Positions 18,501 to 27,231 of a stretch of 64,000 bases of DNA are shown piece by piece (the first letter of the stretch is position 1; each line of letters opens with the position of its first letter). The stretch is from assembly GCF_000744655.1 (NCBI RefSeq), contig NZ_JQMJ01000001.1:248001-312000 (forward strand), read 5' to 3'. This DNA comes from Streptacidiphilus rugosus AM-16. GTDB taxonomy: Bacteria > Actinomycetota > Actinomycetes > Streptomycetales > Streptomycetaceae. The notes beneath the pieces were generated by a model. It was not told the origin of the DNA and searched no databases. It was given only the letters and a program-made list of their open reading frames with translations. Made by a program: the position numbers and the translations under genes.

Positions 18501-21110
18501 CTAGACGTCCGGGTGCTCGGACGAGCGGATCAGCGCGATCAGTTCGTCGTGGCAGCGACTCTGGAAGGGTGCGGCCCCGAGCGCCTGGTAACGGCTGTGG
18601 GCGTTGCGCAGGTGGGTGATGGCGAGCTGTTCCGCGCCGCGGGCCGCCTGCAGGTGGCCCAGGGCCTGCTCCAGCCGGGCCCGGTGAAGGGGGATGTCCT
18701 GCGGCGACTTAGGGAGCGCGAGTCCGGCCTCATAGGCGGCGGTCGCGGCGTCGATGTCGCCGCGGTACTCCAGCAACTGCCCGGACAGCCATGCCTCGAT
18801 CGGGCCGAGGCAGGGGGCGTGCCGGGTGAGCTCCCGCAGTTCCTGGACCGCGGCCGTGGCCCTGCCGATGCGACCGGTCCCCAACAGGGCCTCGGCCAGC
18901 AACGGCAGCCACCAGTAACGGTAGGCCCGGATCCAGCCGCCGGAATGGTCCCGGATGGGTCGCAGCGCCGCCGCCATCGCGTGCAGGTCACCTTGAGCCT
19001 GGGCCAGGACCGCACCGGCCATCGCCGGGTACACCTCGAACTGTTGCGGTCCGACGCGCTGAACCCAGTATCGCGAGGCCCGAACGTGCTCGCGTGCCGA
19101 CTCGAACGCCCCCCGGCCCGACGCGGTCAAGGACGCCACCATGTGGGCACGCGCGCAAGCCCAGGGGTGGTCCAGCCCCTCGGCGATCGACAGGCAGTGC
19201 TCGGCGTTGCCGGCCGACTCGTCCCAGACGCCGCGCTGGTACTGGCCCATCGACAGGCAGAAGTAGGCGAGATCCCCCGACCATGCCTCGGCAGAGGTCG
19301 TCGAGGGTTCACTGAGGGCGAGCCGGGCGTGCCGCTCACCCGCTGTCGGCTGCACCAGCGCGACGTGCGCCAGTGCCAAACACGCGTGCCAGTAGGCGTT
19401 GGCCGGGACCGCCGGGCCGCCGGCCTGACTGGTCCACGGCTCCACCGCGGCACCCACATGCGCCAGCGCCGCCTCGGGTCCCTCGACGAGCAGGTGGCCG
19501 ATCAGCATCGCGGTGCGCGCCGGGGCGGCGAGATGCGGCACCGTGCCACTGGTCGCCAGCACCTCCTGGGCGTACTGGAGGCCCACATCACCAAGGCCGT
19601 GCCAGCACGACAGCGCGGCGATGAGGTTGCCCGCCTCGGCCACGACCCATTCCAGCCCGGGTTGCCGGGCAGCCGCCCGCATGGCCGCGGTGAGCCGCTC
19701 GCGCGCTACCGGGTACGCGCCCTGGTAGCCGGCGGCCACACCCAGCGCGCAGTCCTTCAGCGGCGACGGTGAACACGCTTGAACGGCTTCGAGCGCCGGC
19801 TGCGCCCGGTCCATCCGCCGACCGGACAGCAACTGGATGACCGCGGTAAGCAGGCGACGCTCCCGGTCCTCCCGCTTGTCGGACAGGTCGGCGGCCCACA
19901 GCAGCCAGGTGGCCGCCCGGTCGGTGTCGCCGGCGGCGATCTGTTCCCACGCCGCCGTCTCAAGCTCGGCGGCGATCGACTGGGTGTCGGCCTGCTGGGC
20001 CGCAGCGACCCGGTGTGCCCACTTCGAGGGCCCCTCCACCACAGGGACAGCCGCAAGGTGAAGCTCGCGGCGGCGCGTGGGGGCCAGGGCCGAGTACACC
20101 GCTTCGCGCTGCAGCTCGTGTGCCATACCGATGAGCGTCGATCCAACGCCCTGCCACTGCACGAGACCGAGCTGAAGCGGGCGCTGCAGGGCACGCCACG
20201 GGTCGGCGAGATTCGCGACGGCCGCCGCCAAGGTAGGGGGGACGAAAGCATTCAGTACCGCGAGTGCGTCGACCAGGCTGCGGCTTTCCGGGTCCAGGCC
20301 GTCTAGGCGCGCCCGCATCGTTGCCACCAGCGAGCCGGGAACCCGGGACGCGCCTTTGGGGCCCTCGGCGTCGGCGAGCACCATCTGCAGGTACAGAGGA
20401 TGGCCTTCGGTGCGCAGGCACAGCTCCTCCACCGCGCGCCTGCTCCAGGGAACCGCGGTGCGCAAGGCGGTGAGCGCCGCCACGCTGCTCACATCGAGCC
20501 CGGGCAGCGACATCCGCACGAAGTCGCCGACGGTATCCAGGAGTCGGGGGCCGGGGCCGCCCGTCGGCGTGCCGGAGACGGTCTGCACTGTCGCCAGCAC
20601 CAGCAAGGGATCGCTGCGGCGCTCTCGCAACGCCATCCGCAGCGCCTGGCCCGAGGGCCAGTCCGCCCACTGCAGGTCGTCGACCGCCAGCGCGACCGGA
20701 CCCGAATCCAGCAGCTCGTCGACGAGCAGGCGCAGCTGCACGCCGACCGCGGTCAACGACGGCGTGGGAGGGGCCCCCGGTGCCGTCGCGAGCTTCATGA
20801 TCGCCGGATAGCGATCGAGCCGTCCTTTGGGAACTCGCGTTGTCAATTGCCCGACCAGGCCGAATGGCATGTCGCTCTCGGACGGGTCACAGGTGGCGCG
20901 CAGCACCGTGAAGCCACTGAGCCCGGTGAGAAATTGGTTGAGCAGCGCCGTCTTGCCGATACCGGCCTCGCCGTCGATGCAGAAGGCCACCGAGTGCCGG
21001 TCCCGTGCCCGCTCGGCGCTGCCGGCCAGCTGTTCAAGCTCATGACCGCGGCCGACGAACATCTCGTCGGTTCTCGCGGCGCTGCGAGCTTTCTGACCGA
21101 GCTCCTGCAT
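18501..21110 (-). CDS. LAL-type ATPase regulator lacking the LuxR helix-turn-helix
   Basis: 869 residues. The N-terminus has FVGRGHELEQLAG and a good Walker A, GEAGIGKTALLNQF (about 45-58), followed by VALAVDDLQWADW as Walker B. A long helical TPR-like region follows. The protein ends with LGAAPFQSRCHDELIALIRS and a short tail, exactly where its paralogues at 35913-38795 and 50761-53544 continue into a LuxR DNA-binding domain. No HTH remnant is seen in any frame just past the stop. It may act as an ATP-dependent partner or competitor of the full-length regulators. The start ATG at 21110 has a weak ribosome site; a later Met near MFVGR is possible. Confidence 0.8.
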   Translation of the reverse strand: MQELGQKARSAARTDEMFVGRGHELEQLAGSAERARDRHSVAFCIDGEAGIGKTALLNQFLTGLSGFTVLRATCDPSESDMPFGLVGQLTTRVPKGRLDRYPAIMKLATAPGAPPTPSLTAVGVQLRLLVDELLDSGPVALAVDDLQWADWPSGQALRMALRERRSDPLLVLATVQTVSGTPTGGPGPRLLDTVGDFVRMSLPGLDVSSVAALTALRTAVPWSRRAVEELCLRTEGHPLYLQMVLADAEGPKGASRVPGSLVATMRARLDGLDPESRSLVDALAVLNAFVPPTLAAAVANLADPWRALQRPLQLGLVQWQGVGSTLIGMAHELQREAVYSALAPTRRRELHLAAVPVVEGPSKWAHRVAAAQQADTQSIAAELETAAWEQIAAGDTDRAATWLLWAADLSDKREDRERRLLTAVIQLLSGRRMDRAQPALEAVQACSPSPLKDCALGVAAGYQGAYPVARERLTAAMRAAARQPGLEWVVAEAGNLIAALSCWHGLGDVGLQYAQEVLATSGTVPHLAAPARTAMLIGHLLVEGPEAALAHVGAAVEPWTSQAGGPAVPANAYWHACLALAHVALVQPTAGERHARLALSEPSTTSAEAWSGDLAYFCLSMGQYQRGVWDESAGNAEHCLSIAEGLDHPWACARAHMVASLTASGRGAFESAREHVRASRYWVQRVGPQQFEVYPAMAGAVLAQAQGDLHAMAAALRPIRDHSGGWIRAYRYWWLPLLAEALLGTGRIGRATAAVQELRELTRHAPCLGPIEAWLSGQLLEYRGDIDAATAAYEAGLALPKSPQDIPLHRARLEQALGHLQAARGAEQLAITHLRNAHSRYQALGAAPFQSRCHDELIALIRSSEHPDV

Positions 21111-21281
21111 ACCTCGACGGTAACCCTCGGACGGGGGCCTGAGGTAGTCCGGACCCGGCCCGAGCAGCGTGAGAATCCTCAGCAGCGCACTTCGCTACCC
21201 GGAGGGCTTCCCTGGCGGGCCGCGCTGCCGGGTGGACCCACGGGCATCATGGGCCTCCCATCAGCCGTCGAGGAGGCCGCG

Positions 21282-21815
21282 ATGCCAGAACCCGCAAATG
21301 TGTGGCGGCCACTCCCCGCGAGGCCGGGCTGCGGGGGTCGGCCGTGTCGGCGCCGGAGCAGGAGACTGCCTCCCGCGAGGCTTGCGGCGCTGCTGTTGAG
21401 GTGGGGGTTGCGGCGATACCGCCGCCCTGCCCAGGACCAGTCGCCGCCGGAGCCCGAGGCCTGTGCACCGCACAGCGTGCCGCCGGTCACTGCCGCTGCG
21501 CCCGAACCCGCCCGCCGCGCGGGGACGGGCGACTTTGTGCACCACCCGTCCGGGCTTCTGCCCGCCCTGGAGCTGACGACTGCCGCCACTCAGGTTCAGG
21601 ACGACCCCGAGCTGTACGAGGAGGCCTTCCAGCGGGTCCTGCAGGAGGTGGTCGACGACGCCGATCCCCAGCGTTCGGTCGCGGAACTCATCTTTTGGCT
21701 CTCCGCCCTGTCGGCCGGATTCCTGGACCAGCTGGCGAGCATGCTGCACACCGACCGGAGCGTCGTAGTGGCCTCGATCATGGGAGCTTTTCCGGATCCG
21801 GAGCGTGAGGATTGA
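21282..21815 (+). CDS. Hypothetical protein
   Basis: 177 residues. The N-terminal half is Arg/Pro-rich and probably disordered; the C-terminal 80 residues are ordered and acidic (DDPELYEEAFQRVLQEVVDD and AELIFWLSALSAGFLDQLAS), like many small uncharacterised Streptomyces proteins. AGGAGG lies five bases before the ATG at 21282. The gene stops 25 bases before the left end of an IS element, and it may have been transcribed further originally. Confidence 0.55.
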   Translation: MPEPANVWRPLPARPGCGGRPCRRRSRRLPPARLAALLLRWGLRRYRRPAQDQSPPEPEACAPHSVPPVTAAAPEPARRAGTGDFVHHPSGLLPALELTTAATQVQDDPELYEEAFQRVLQEVVDDADPQRSVAELIFWLSALSAGFLDQLASMLHTDRSVVVASIMGAFPDPERED

Positions 21816-21840
21816 GGAGCGGTCGGAAGGGCCGGATCAG

Positions 21841-22734
21841 TGAGCCTTTTCAGAGTGGGCACCGATCGGGTGATGTCTCCCGGCACCGCTGACCGCAGGA
21901 GAACGCCACGCCCGAGGCCCTCGGGGTGTTGAGAGAGGTGCTTGAAGTCTCAACTCATCACCCAGAGGGCCTCGTTGGTCACATATCCTGCCGCACTCGA
22001 CCTGCCCCATGCGATCGTCGAGTGGGTCACCCATGCTGATTGTCACCCGTGAGGGTCACCGCCGGTGCAAGCTCCGCCCGTCCCAGCGCGCCCTGATCGC
22101 TCTGGTGTACCTGCGCAAACACGACACCCTGGCCCAGCTCGCGGCCGGCTTCGGGATCAGCGTCGGCACCGCCCACGCCTACGTGCATCAGGTCACCGAC
22201 CTCCTCGCCCACCGGGCGCCGGGTCTGACCCGGGCACTACGCGAGGCCAATGAGGAGTACGTGCTGGTCGACGGCACCCTCGCACCGCGCGACCGGGTCG
22301 GCGACGGCCGCGCCGACTACAGCGGAAAACACCGCCGCCACGGCGTGAACCTGCAGGTCATCACCGGTCCCGGCGGCAACCTGCTCTGGGTCTCCCGCCC
22401 GCTGCCGGGCCGCACCCACGACCTCACCGCCGCCAGGCGTCACCGCGTCATCGCCACCTGCGCACGGCTGCGGATCCCTGCCCTCGCCGACCTGGCCTAC
22501 ACCGGAGCGGGCCCGGGTGTCGCCGTCCCGGTCCGCCGCCGACCGAAGCGGGAGCTCACCGCGAAGGAGAGGTCGCTGAACAAGGGCCACGCCCGGCTCC
22601 GCTGCCCGGTCGAACGAGGCGTCGCGACCCTCAAGCGCTGGCGGATCTTCCGCCATGCCCGCTGCAGCCCCAGCCGACTCGCGTCAGCAGCCAAGGCGGT
22701 GCTCACCCTGGAGAGGCAACGCTGAAAACGCTCA
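21841..22734 (+). mobile_element. IS5-family (IS1031/IS112-like) insertion sequence
   Basis: About 894 bases bounded by inverted repeats TGAGCCTTTTCAG (21841-21853) and CTGAAAACGCTCA (22722-22734), which match at 12 of 13 positions and partly beyond. One transposase gene fills most of it. I find no convincing target-site duplication. The stop codon of the neighbouring minus-strand gene lies inside the right repeat. Confidence 0.8.
21975..22725 (+). pseudogene. IS5-family DDE transposase, frameshifted near the N-terminus
   Basis: The family N-terminus ([19 protein letters not shown]) is encoded from TTG at 21975, but an extra C near 22031 shifts the frame. The remainder, [20 protein letters not shown] onwards, is intact to 22725. 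The HTH ([18 protein letters not shown]) and the DDE residues ([30 protein letters not shown]) are present. Translation could restart at ATG 22009 or 22033, giving a protein without the first 18 family residues, so activity is doubtful. Confidence 0.8.
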
Positions 22735-23349
22735 GTTGCCGGAGGCGCGGCTGCGTGCGCCCCAGTTCATGTAGGCGCCGGCCGCCGCCGCTGCGGCCGC
22801 CGCCCCGATCGCTGGCGCGCTGCTCCAACCAGGCATGACCGTATCCGTCCTGACGCCGCTTCGGGCGACGTCGTCCGGAGAGCGGCGCTGGTGCACGGCG
22901 GCAGCGAAGGCGGCGAGCACGGGATACAAGTAGACCTGGCTCCTGTCGATGATCGCCCTGGCCCATGCCAGCGGGTCGATCGTAAAGGTCCGCATGGCCC
23001 GGGCCACGGCCTCGGCGTCGCCGGCGTTTCGGCGGACCGTACGGCAGAAGCCGAGGTCGAGTGAGGAAGCCCCGTCAAGGACCGGCCACGGCGGGGTGAG
23101 GTCCGCGCCGCCCCAGGAGCTCTGCAGCATGTCCACGAAATCCTCGGGCGGGTCCTCGGTGGCAGACCACAGCAGCATCTCCCGCTCCTCCAGCAGGGCG
23201 ACGACGCGGGCCGGATCCGAACCGCGTCCGCACGCGTGTGCCCAGGCGTCAAAGGCCGCGATCCGCTCGGCGCTCAGGTTGTCCCCGATGCTCAGCTCGG
23301 CGAGGTCTGCCTGATCCAGACAGGCGCGGTGTTGTTGGTACCAGGGCAT
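22732..23349 (-). CDS. Hypothetical protein, 3' end altered by the adjacent IS
   Basis: 205 residues with no recognised domain. Features: an acidic helical N-terminal half (DQADLAELSIGDNLSAERIA), RVVALLEEREMLLWS, and an Ala-rich hydrophobic stretch near the C-terminus (APAIGAAAAAAAAGAYMNWG) that could span a membrane. The stop codon (22732-22734) is made by the last bases of the IS right inverted repeat, so the original C-terminus may have been longer. The start ATG at 23349 has no strong ribosome site; upstream in-frame starts exist. Confidence 0.5.
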   Translation of the reverse strand: MPWYQQHRACLDQADLAELSIGDNLSAERIAAFDAWAHACGRGSDPARVVALLEEREMLLWSATEDPPEDFVDMLQSSWGGADLTPPWPVLDGASSLDLGFCRTVRRNAGDAEAVARAMRTFTIDPLAWARAIIDRSQVYLYPVLAAFAAAVHQRRSPDDVARSGVRTDTVMPGWSSAPAIGAAAAAAAAGAYMNWGARSRASGN

Positions 23350-23705
23350 GCGGTTCCGATCCGAGTTGAACTGAGGGTGTTCTCCATTCGTGCCATGCGG
23401 CCAGGGGGCGTGCAAGGGATCGCCGTCGCCGGTGCCCTGTGGTCCTTGGGGCCTGCACGTTGGGGCAGCGAGTCGCGGCTGAGCCTTGCCAGGGGAAGCG
23501 GTGACATGGAGCGGGCGGCGCCCGGGAAAGCCCGGGCGTGACCCGCCTGGGTCGATCAGCCGCTCACCATTCGGGCGACGCCCGTCCGCCACCGGCTCCG
23601 GCCTCACTTCAGCCTGCTCCATGTGGAGTACCCGCCGCGCGCCCGGGTGGGCAGCGGCGATACCAGAAGCGACGATGATCGCATGAACGCCAAGGTACTG
23701 AGCTG

Positions 23706-24923
23706 ATGCGTCGCCGTCCCCTGACCTCGGCCGCCTTCTGCTCCGTCGTGCTGATGTCCACCGTCCTGCCCGGGGCGGTGGCGGCGGTCGTGACGGCCGA
23801 CGGGACCGGATCCCTGCCGCCGGCGGACCTGATCGCCGCCCCGAAGGCCGGAGCCGCGGTGAAGACGGTGGCCGAGGCCAAGAGCGGCGACGCCACGCTG
23901 CCGGGCATGCCGCGGCTGCTGGATCCAAAGGACGTCTACGCCGCCGACCGGCCGAACGCGTTCTCCCCGGTGGTGAAGAGCTTCCCCTCCCGGGTCTACG
24001 TGCCGAACACGCTCAGCAACACGGTCACCGTCATCGACCCCGCCACCTACAAGGTGATCGACACCATTCCGGTCGGCGACCAGCCGCAGCACGTGGTGCC
24101 CTCCTGGGACCTGAAGACGCTCTGGGTCAACAACGACCTCGGCAACACCCTCACCCCGATCGACCCGGCCACCGGCAAGGCGGGCGCGACGGTCGACGTG
24201 CACGACCCGTACAACCTCTACTTCACGCCGGACGGCAAGTACGCCGTGGTGATGGCCTCCGCCGACCACCAGCTGGTCTTCCGCGACGCGCACACCATGA
24301 AGGTCGTGAAGGCGATCCCGTCCCAGTGCGCCGGCGTCAACCACGCGGACTTCTCGCCCGACGGCAAGTACTTCATCGTCTCCTGCGAGTTCTCCGGCGA
24401 CCTGCTCAAGGTCGACACCGCGAAGATGGAGATCGTCGCGAAGCAGAAGATCCCGATGAACGGCTCGATGCCGCAGGACGTCAAGATCTCCCCGAACGGC
24501 AAGGTCTGGTACGTCGCCGACATGGTGGCCAACGGCGTCTGGGAACTGAACGGCGACACCTTCTCCAAGCCGCAGCTGCTGCCGACCGGCGCCGGCGCGC
24601 ACGGCCTCTACGTCAGCCGTGACTCGAAGGACCTGTACATCTCCAACCGCGGCGAGGGCTCCGTCTCGGTCCTGGACTTCGCGACCGGGCAGCTCGTCCA
24701 CAAGTGGTGGATCCCCGGCGGCGGCAGCCCGGACATGGGCGGCGTCTCCGCGGACGGCAAGGTGCTCTGGCTCACCGGCCGCTACAACAGCGTCGTCTAC
24801 GCGATGTCGACGGCCGACGGCAAGCTGCTCGCCAAGATCCCGGTCGGCGACGGCCCGCACGGTCTCTGCGTCTACCCGCAGCCCGGCCGCTACTCGCTCG
24901 GGCACACCGGCATCTTGCGCTGA
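23706..24923 (+). CDS. Secreted YVTN/cytochrome-D1-like beta-propeller protein
   Basis: 405 residues. Residues 1-27 are a signal peptide (MRRRPLTSAAFCSVVLMSTV). From about 95 onward there are repeated propeller blades with the YVTN-like signature: RVYVPNTLSNTVTVIDPATY, TLWVNNDLGNTLTPIDPATG, DLYISNRGEGSVSVLDFATG, LWLTGRYNSVVYAMSTADG. The HHG-type GAGAHGLYVS and VGDGPHGLCVYPQPGR ends are typical. Such proteins act outside the cell, often binding ligands or metals; no catalytic site is evident. It is transcribed alone. Confidence 0.85.
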   Translation: MRRRPLTSAAFCSVVLMSTVLPGAVAAVVTADGTGSLPPADLIAAPKAGAAVKTVAEAKSGDATLPGMPRLLDPKDVYAADRPNAFSPVVKSFPSRVYVPNTLSNTVTVIDPATYKVIDTIPVGDQPQHVVPSWDLKTLWVNNDLGNTLTPIDPATGKAGATVDVHDPYNLYFTPDGKYAVVMASADHQLVFRDAHTMKVVKAIPSQCAGVNHADFSPDGKYFIVSCEFSGDLLKVDTAKMEIVAKQKIPMNGSMPQDVKISPNGKVWYVADMVANGVWELNGDTFSKPQLLPTGAGAHGLYVSRDSKDLYISNRGEGSVSVLDFATGQLVHKWWIPGGGSPDMGGVSADGKVLWLTGRYNSVVYAMSTADGKLLAKIPVGDGPHGLCVYPQPGRYSLGHTGILR

Positions 24924-25030
24924 CCCCCGCTGACCAGCTCTTCGCGCCGGCGCCTGTCCTGTCGGCTGCGGTTGCCGCGTGCGACGCCCCCGCTGATAGT
25001 GGGAGGCACCGTGTGGTCGGTTCCCCACGA

Positions 25031-25104
25031 GGGGCGGTAGCTCAGCCGGTCAGAGCAGGGGACTCATAATCCTCCGGTCGCGGGTTCAAGTCCCGCTCGC
25101 CCCA
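25031..25104 (+). tRNA. tRNA with CAT anticodon (tRNA-Met, elongator type, or tRNA-Ile2)
   Basis: A complete 74-base cloverleaf: acceptor GGGGCGG pairs with TCGCCCC, D stem GCTC/GAGC, anticodon stem GGGGA/TCCTC with loop CTCATAA, T stem GCGGG/CCCGC with loop TTCAAGT, discriminator A. The anticodon CAT is at 25065-25067. The first pair G-C excludes initiator tRNA. Whether C34 becomes lysidine (tRNA-Ile2) cannot be read from DNA. CCA is not fully encoded. Confidence 0.92.
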
Positions 25105-25159
25105 CCGGGTCCTCTCGCGCAAGTTCCGCCATGCTCGGCTGCACCACGGCACGGCCGCA

Positions 25160-25450
25160 TCAGAACGTCGCGTGCCGGGTCAGTGTCGGGGCGGTGGTGC
25201 GTACCAGCAGGACGTGGCCAAAATCCACGGTCACCGCGAACGTGCCCTCCACGCCCTCACGGGACGCGGTGAGAGTCACCACTGAGCGGCGCTGCAACCA
25301 GGAGGCCAGGTCCTGCGGGCCGGGTACGGGTCCGTGCAGCGTCAGGATCACCTCCCGGTCCCGGCCCGCGGGCAAGAGGTAGAGCAGACAGCTGGGCTCG
25401 GTCTCACTGTCCGCAGCGCAGGCGTCGACATGGGATCGCTCGTGGTTCAT
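25160..25450 (-). CDS. Hypothetical protein
   Basis: 96 residues, soluble, unrecognised. AAGGAG lies eight bases before the ATG at 25450. The core reads REVILTLHGPVPGPQDLASW and TVDFGHVLLVRTTAPTL, suggesting a small alpha/beta fold. It ends 55 bases from the tRNA on the opposite strand. Confidence 0.5.
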   Translation of the reverse strand: MNHERSHVDACAADSETEPSCLLYLLPAGRDREVILTLHGPVPGPQDLASWLQRRSVVTLTASREGVEGTFAVTVDFGHVLLVRTTAPTLTRHATF

Positions 25451-25866
25451 CGGTCGGCTCCTTCGCCAGTCGCAGTCGCGTTCGACGCGGCAGGGCGCAC
25501 AGCCCGGTTCTATCCTGGCCCCGGGGCCGCTCGCATGCGACCTTGAGCGGCCAAAACGGGCGTGTCGGAGTCGGACGGACGCCCGGATGCGGCTCCGGAT
25601 AACTTCGCCATCTTCGTCGCGTCGCTCGCCGACTGGCTTCCGGCTCATGTTCGCGGCTGCAGTTCATGCCGTGGCGACGCTGGCTTCCCACCTTGCTGAG
25701 ACGTACGCTCAGATCCTTGACTTCCTCCGACAGTCTGTGAAGCTCAACCTGCTGGCCACTGCACGGCGGTCCGCCGAGAAGGCGAATCACCGCACCCTGC
25801 CCTGCCCCGCAGGCGCTTCGCATCCTTCCCCGGCTGAAGCTCGGGGGTACCCACGAAGGACATCGG
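25451..25866. other. Region without a supported gene
   Basis: Short frames occur on both strands, none with a good start and recognisable protein. The frame at about 25645-25790 (MFAAAVHAVATLASHLAETY) has a helical look but lacks a ribosome site. Nothing else is seen. Confidence 0.4.
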
Positions 25867-26217
25867 ATGAACCCTGGGCGTCCGGCACCGAAGCTGCCCC
25901 CTGCGCTCACTGCCTTCGCGGACGTCGTCGCGCCCTATGCGGACCTGCTGAGCACACCGGACCGGCAGGACACGGACTCGGTGACGCCGAAGCACAAGCC
26001 GGTCAGGGGGGTTGCCCGGGTGGCGCTGCAGGCGCGTGCCCGGGCCGCCTATCAGGATGGCGCCACCATCAGGGAGGTGGCGAGCCTGATCGGCCGCAGT
26101 TATGGGGCGACGTACACGCTGCTTGCTGAGGCTGGGGTTCTCCCGAGCAGGCGGACCGGCGCCGTTCGGTCCGGTGTCGAGCGGACGGGTGGCTCGGTGG
26201 AGTCCCCCTGGGGGTAG
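25867..26217 (+). CDS. Small helix-turn-helix protein
   Basis: 116 residues. The segment RARAAYQDGATIREVASLIG then RSYGATYTLLAEAGV is a helix-turn-helix of the type found in many small actinobacterial DNA-binding proteins. The N-terminal 50 residues are Pro-rich and probably flexible. A weak AAGGA precedes the ATG. It lies upstream of the sugar transporter operon on the same strand but is separated from it by about 230 bases and an operator-like palindrome. Confidence 0.65.
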   Translation: MNPGRPAPKLPPALTAFADVVAPYADLLSTPDRQDTDSVTPKHKPVRGVARVALQARARAAYQDGATIREVASLIGRSYGATYTLLAEAGVLPSRRTGAVRSGVERTGGSVESPWG

Positions 26218-26343
26218 GCGGGCCCAGGGCCATTTTGCCCGGTATGGGCAGTGTGTGGGGCGTGTCGAGGTTCTCGAGCCGCCCGCGGTCGGCTGCCTGA
26301 AGGCACTGCCGCCGGTTCATCTCGTCGCCCGAATGCTGCCCGA

Positions 26344-26368
26344 AAGTATTGCGACGGCAATACTTGCC
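26344..26368. promoter_or_regulatory. Operator-like inverted repeat before the sugar ABC operon
   Basis: AAGTATTGC (26344-26352) and GCAATACTT (26357-26365) are perfect nine-base arms around GACG. The right half also forms GGCAATACTTGCC (26356-26368), a GGCAA-N3-TTGCC palindrome sharing the CAAGTATTG core (in reverse complement) with the site at 2809-2821. It lies about 85 bases before the ABC start codon. A ROK- or TetR-family repressor is plausible; no ROK gene is in the window. Confidence 0.6.
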
Positions 26369-26451
26369 TATGCATATCATGGGCCGTCCGCCCGTCGCCG
26401 TACCGGTGCCGCTGGCGGTTGCCCATGCAGCGGGAGAAGGAGTTGGTTCAT

Positions 26452-27231
26452 GTGACAAGCGCGCCCGTACTGGCGTTGCGCGGAGTCTCCAAGCGGTTCG
26501 GCGCCGTCCAGGCGCTGACCGACGTCGAGCTGGAGGTCCACGCCGGAGAGGTGACGGCGCTCGTCGGTGACAACGGAGCCGGTAAGTCCACCCTGGTCAA
26601 AACCATCGCCGGGGTGCACCCCATCGACGAGGGGCAGATCGAGTGGGAGGGGCGTCCGGTCACTGTCAACCGCCCGCAGGACGCCCAGCATCTCGGGATC
26701 GCGACTGTCTACCAGGACCTCGCCCTCGCCGACAACCTCGATGTGGTTGCCAACCTTTTCCTGGGCCGTGAACTGATCAAGAGGGGCACCCTGGACGAGG
26801 TCGCGATGGAGAAGCGCGCCCAGGAGCTGCTGGACACGCTCTCCATTCGCATCCCCTCGGTGCGCATCCCGGTCGCGAGCCTGTCCGGCGGTCAGCGCCA
26901 GGTTGTCGCGATCGCCCGCTCGCTGATCGGTGAGCCGAAGGTCGTCATCTTGGACGAGCCCACCGCGGCCCTTGGCGTCGAGCAGACCGCCCAGGTCCTG
27001 GACCTGGTCGAGCGGCTGCGTCAGCGCAACCTCGGCGTCATCCTGATCAGCCACAACATGGTCGACGTGCGCGCGGTGGCGGACACCGTGGCGGTGCTGC
27101 GGCTGGGGAAGAACAACGGAACCTTCCCGGTGCGGGAGACCACGCAGGAGACCATCGTCGCCGCTATCACCGGGGCCACCGACAATGCGGTGACCCGGCG
27201 CGCGGCGCGTACCGCGGAGGCAGTGAAGTGA
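26452..27231 (+). CDS. Sugar ABC transporter ATP-binding protein (XylG-like)
   Basis: 259-residue single ABC domain. Walker A is GDNGAGKSTLVKTIAG (about 42), the signature is SLSGGQRQVVAIARS, Walker B is KVVILDEPTAALGV and the H-loop is LISHNM. Carbohydrate uptake proteins of the Rbs/Xyl class usually have two fused ABC domains, but single-domain versions paired with this permease type occur in Streptomyces xylose operons. GAAGGAG sits nine bases before GTG 26452. The stop overlaps the permease start (GTGA), so translation is coupled. The substrate (xylose or another pentose) is inferred. Confidence 0.88.
   Translation: MTSAPVLALRGVSKRFGAVQALTDVELEVHAGEVTALVGDNGAGKSTLVKTIAGVHPIDEGQIEWEGRPVTVNRPQDAQHLGIATVYQDLALADNLDVVANLFLGRELIKRGTLDEVAMEKRAQELLDTLSIRIPSVRIPVASLSGGQRQVVAIARSLIGEPKVVILDEPTAALGVEQTAQVLDLVERLRQRNLGVILISHNMVDVRAVADTVAVLRLGKNNGTFPVRETTQETIVAAITGATDNAVTRRAARTAEAVK

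Noticed and set aside
25031-25104. tRNA as the attachment site of an integrated element
   Set aside because: No integrase gene nearby and no second copy of the tRNA 3' end was noticed in the window.
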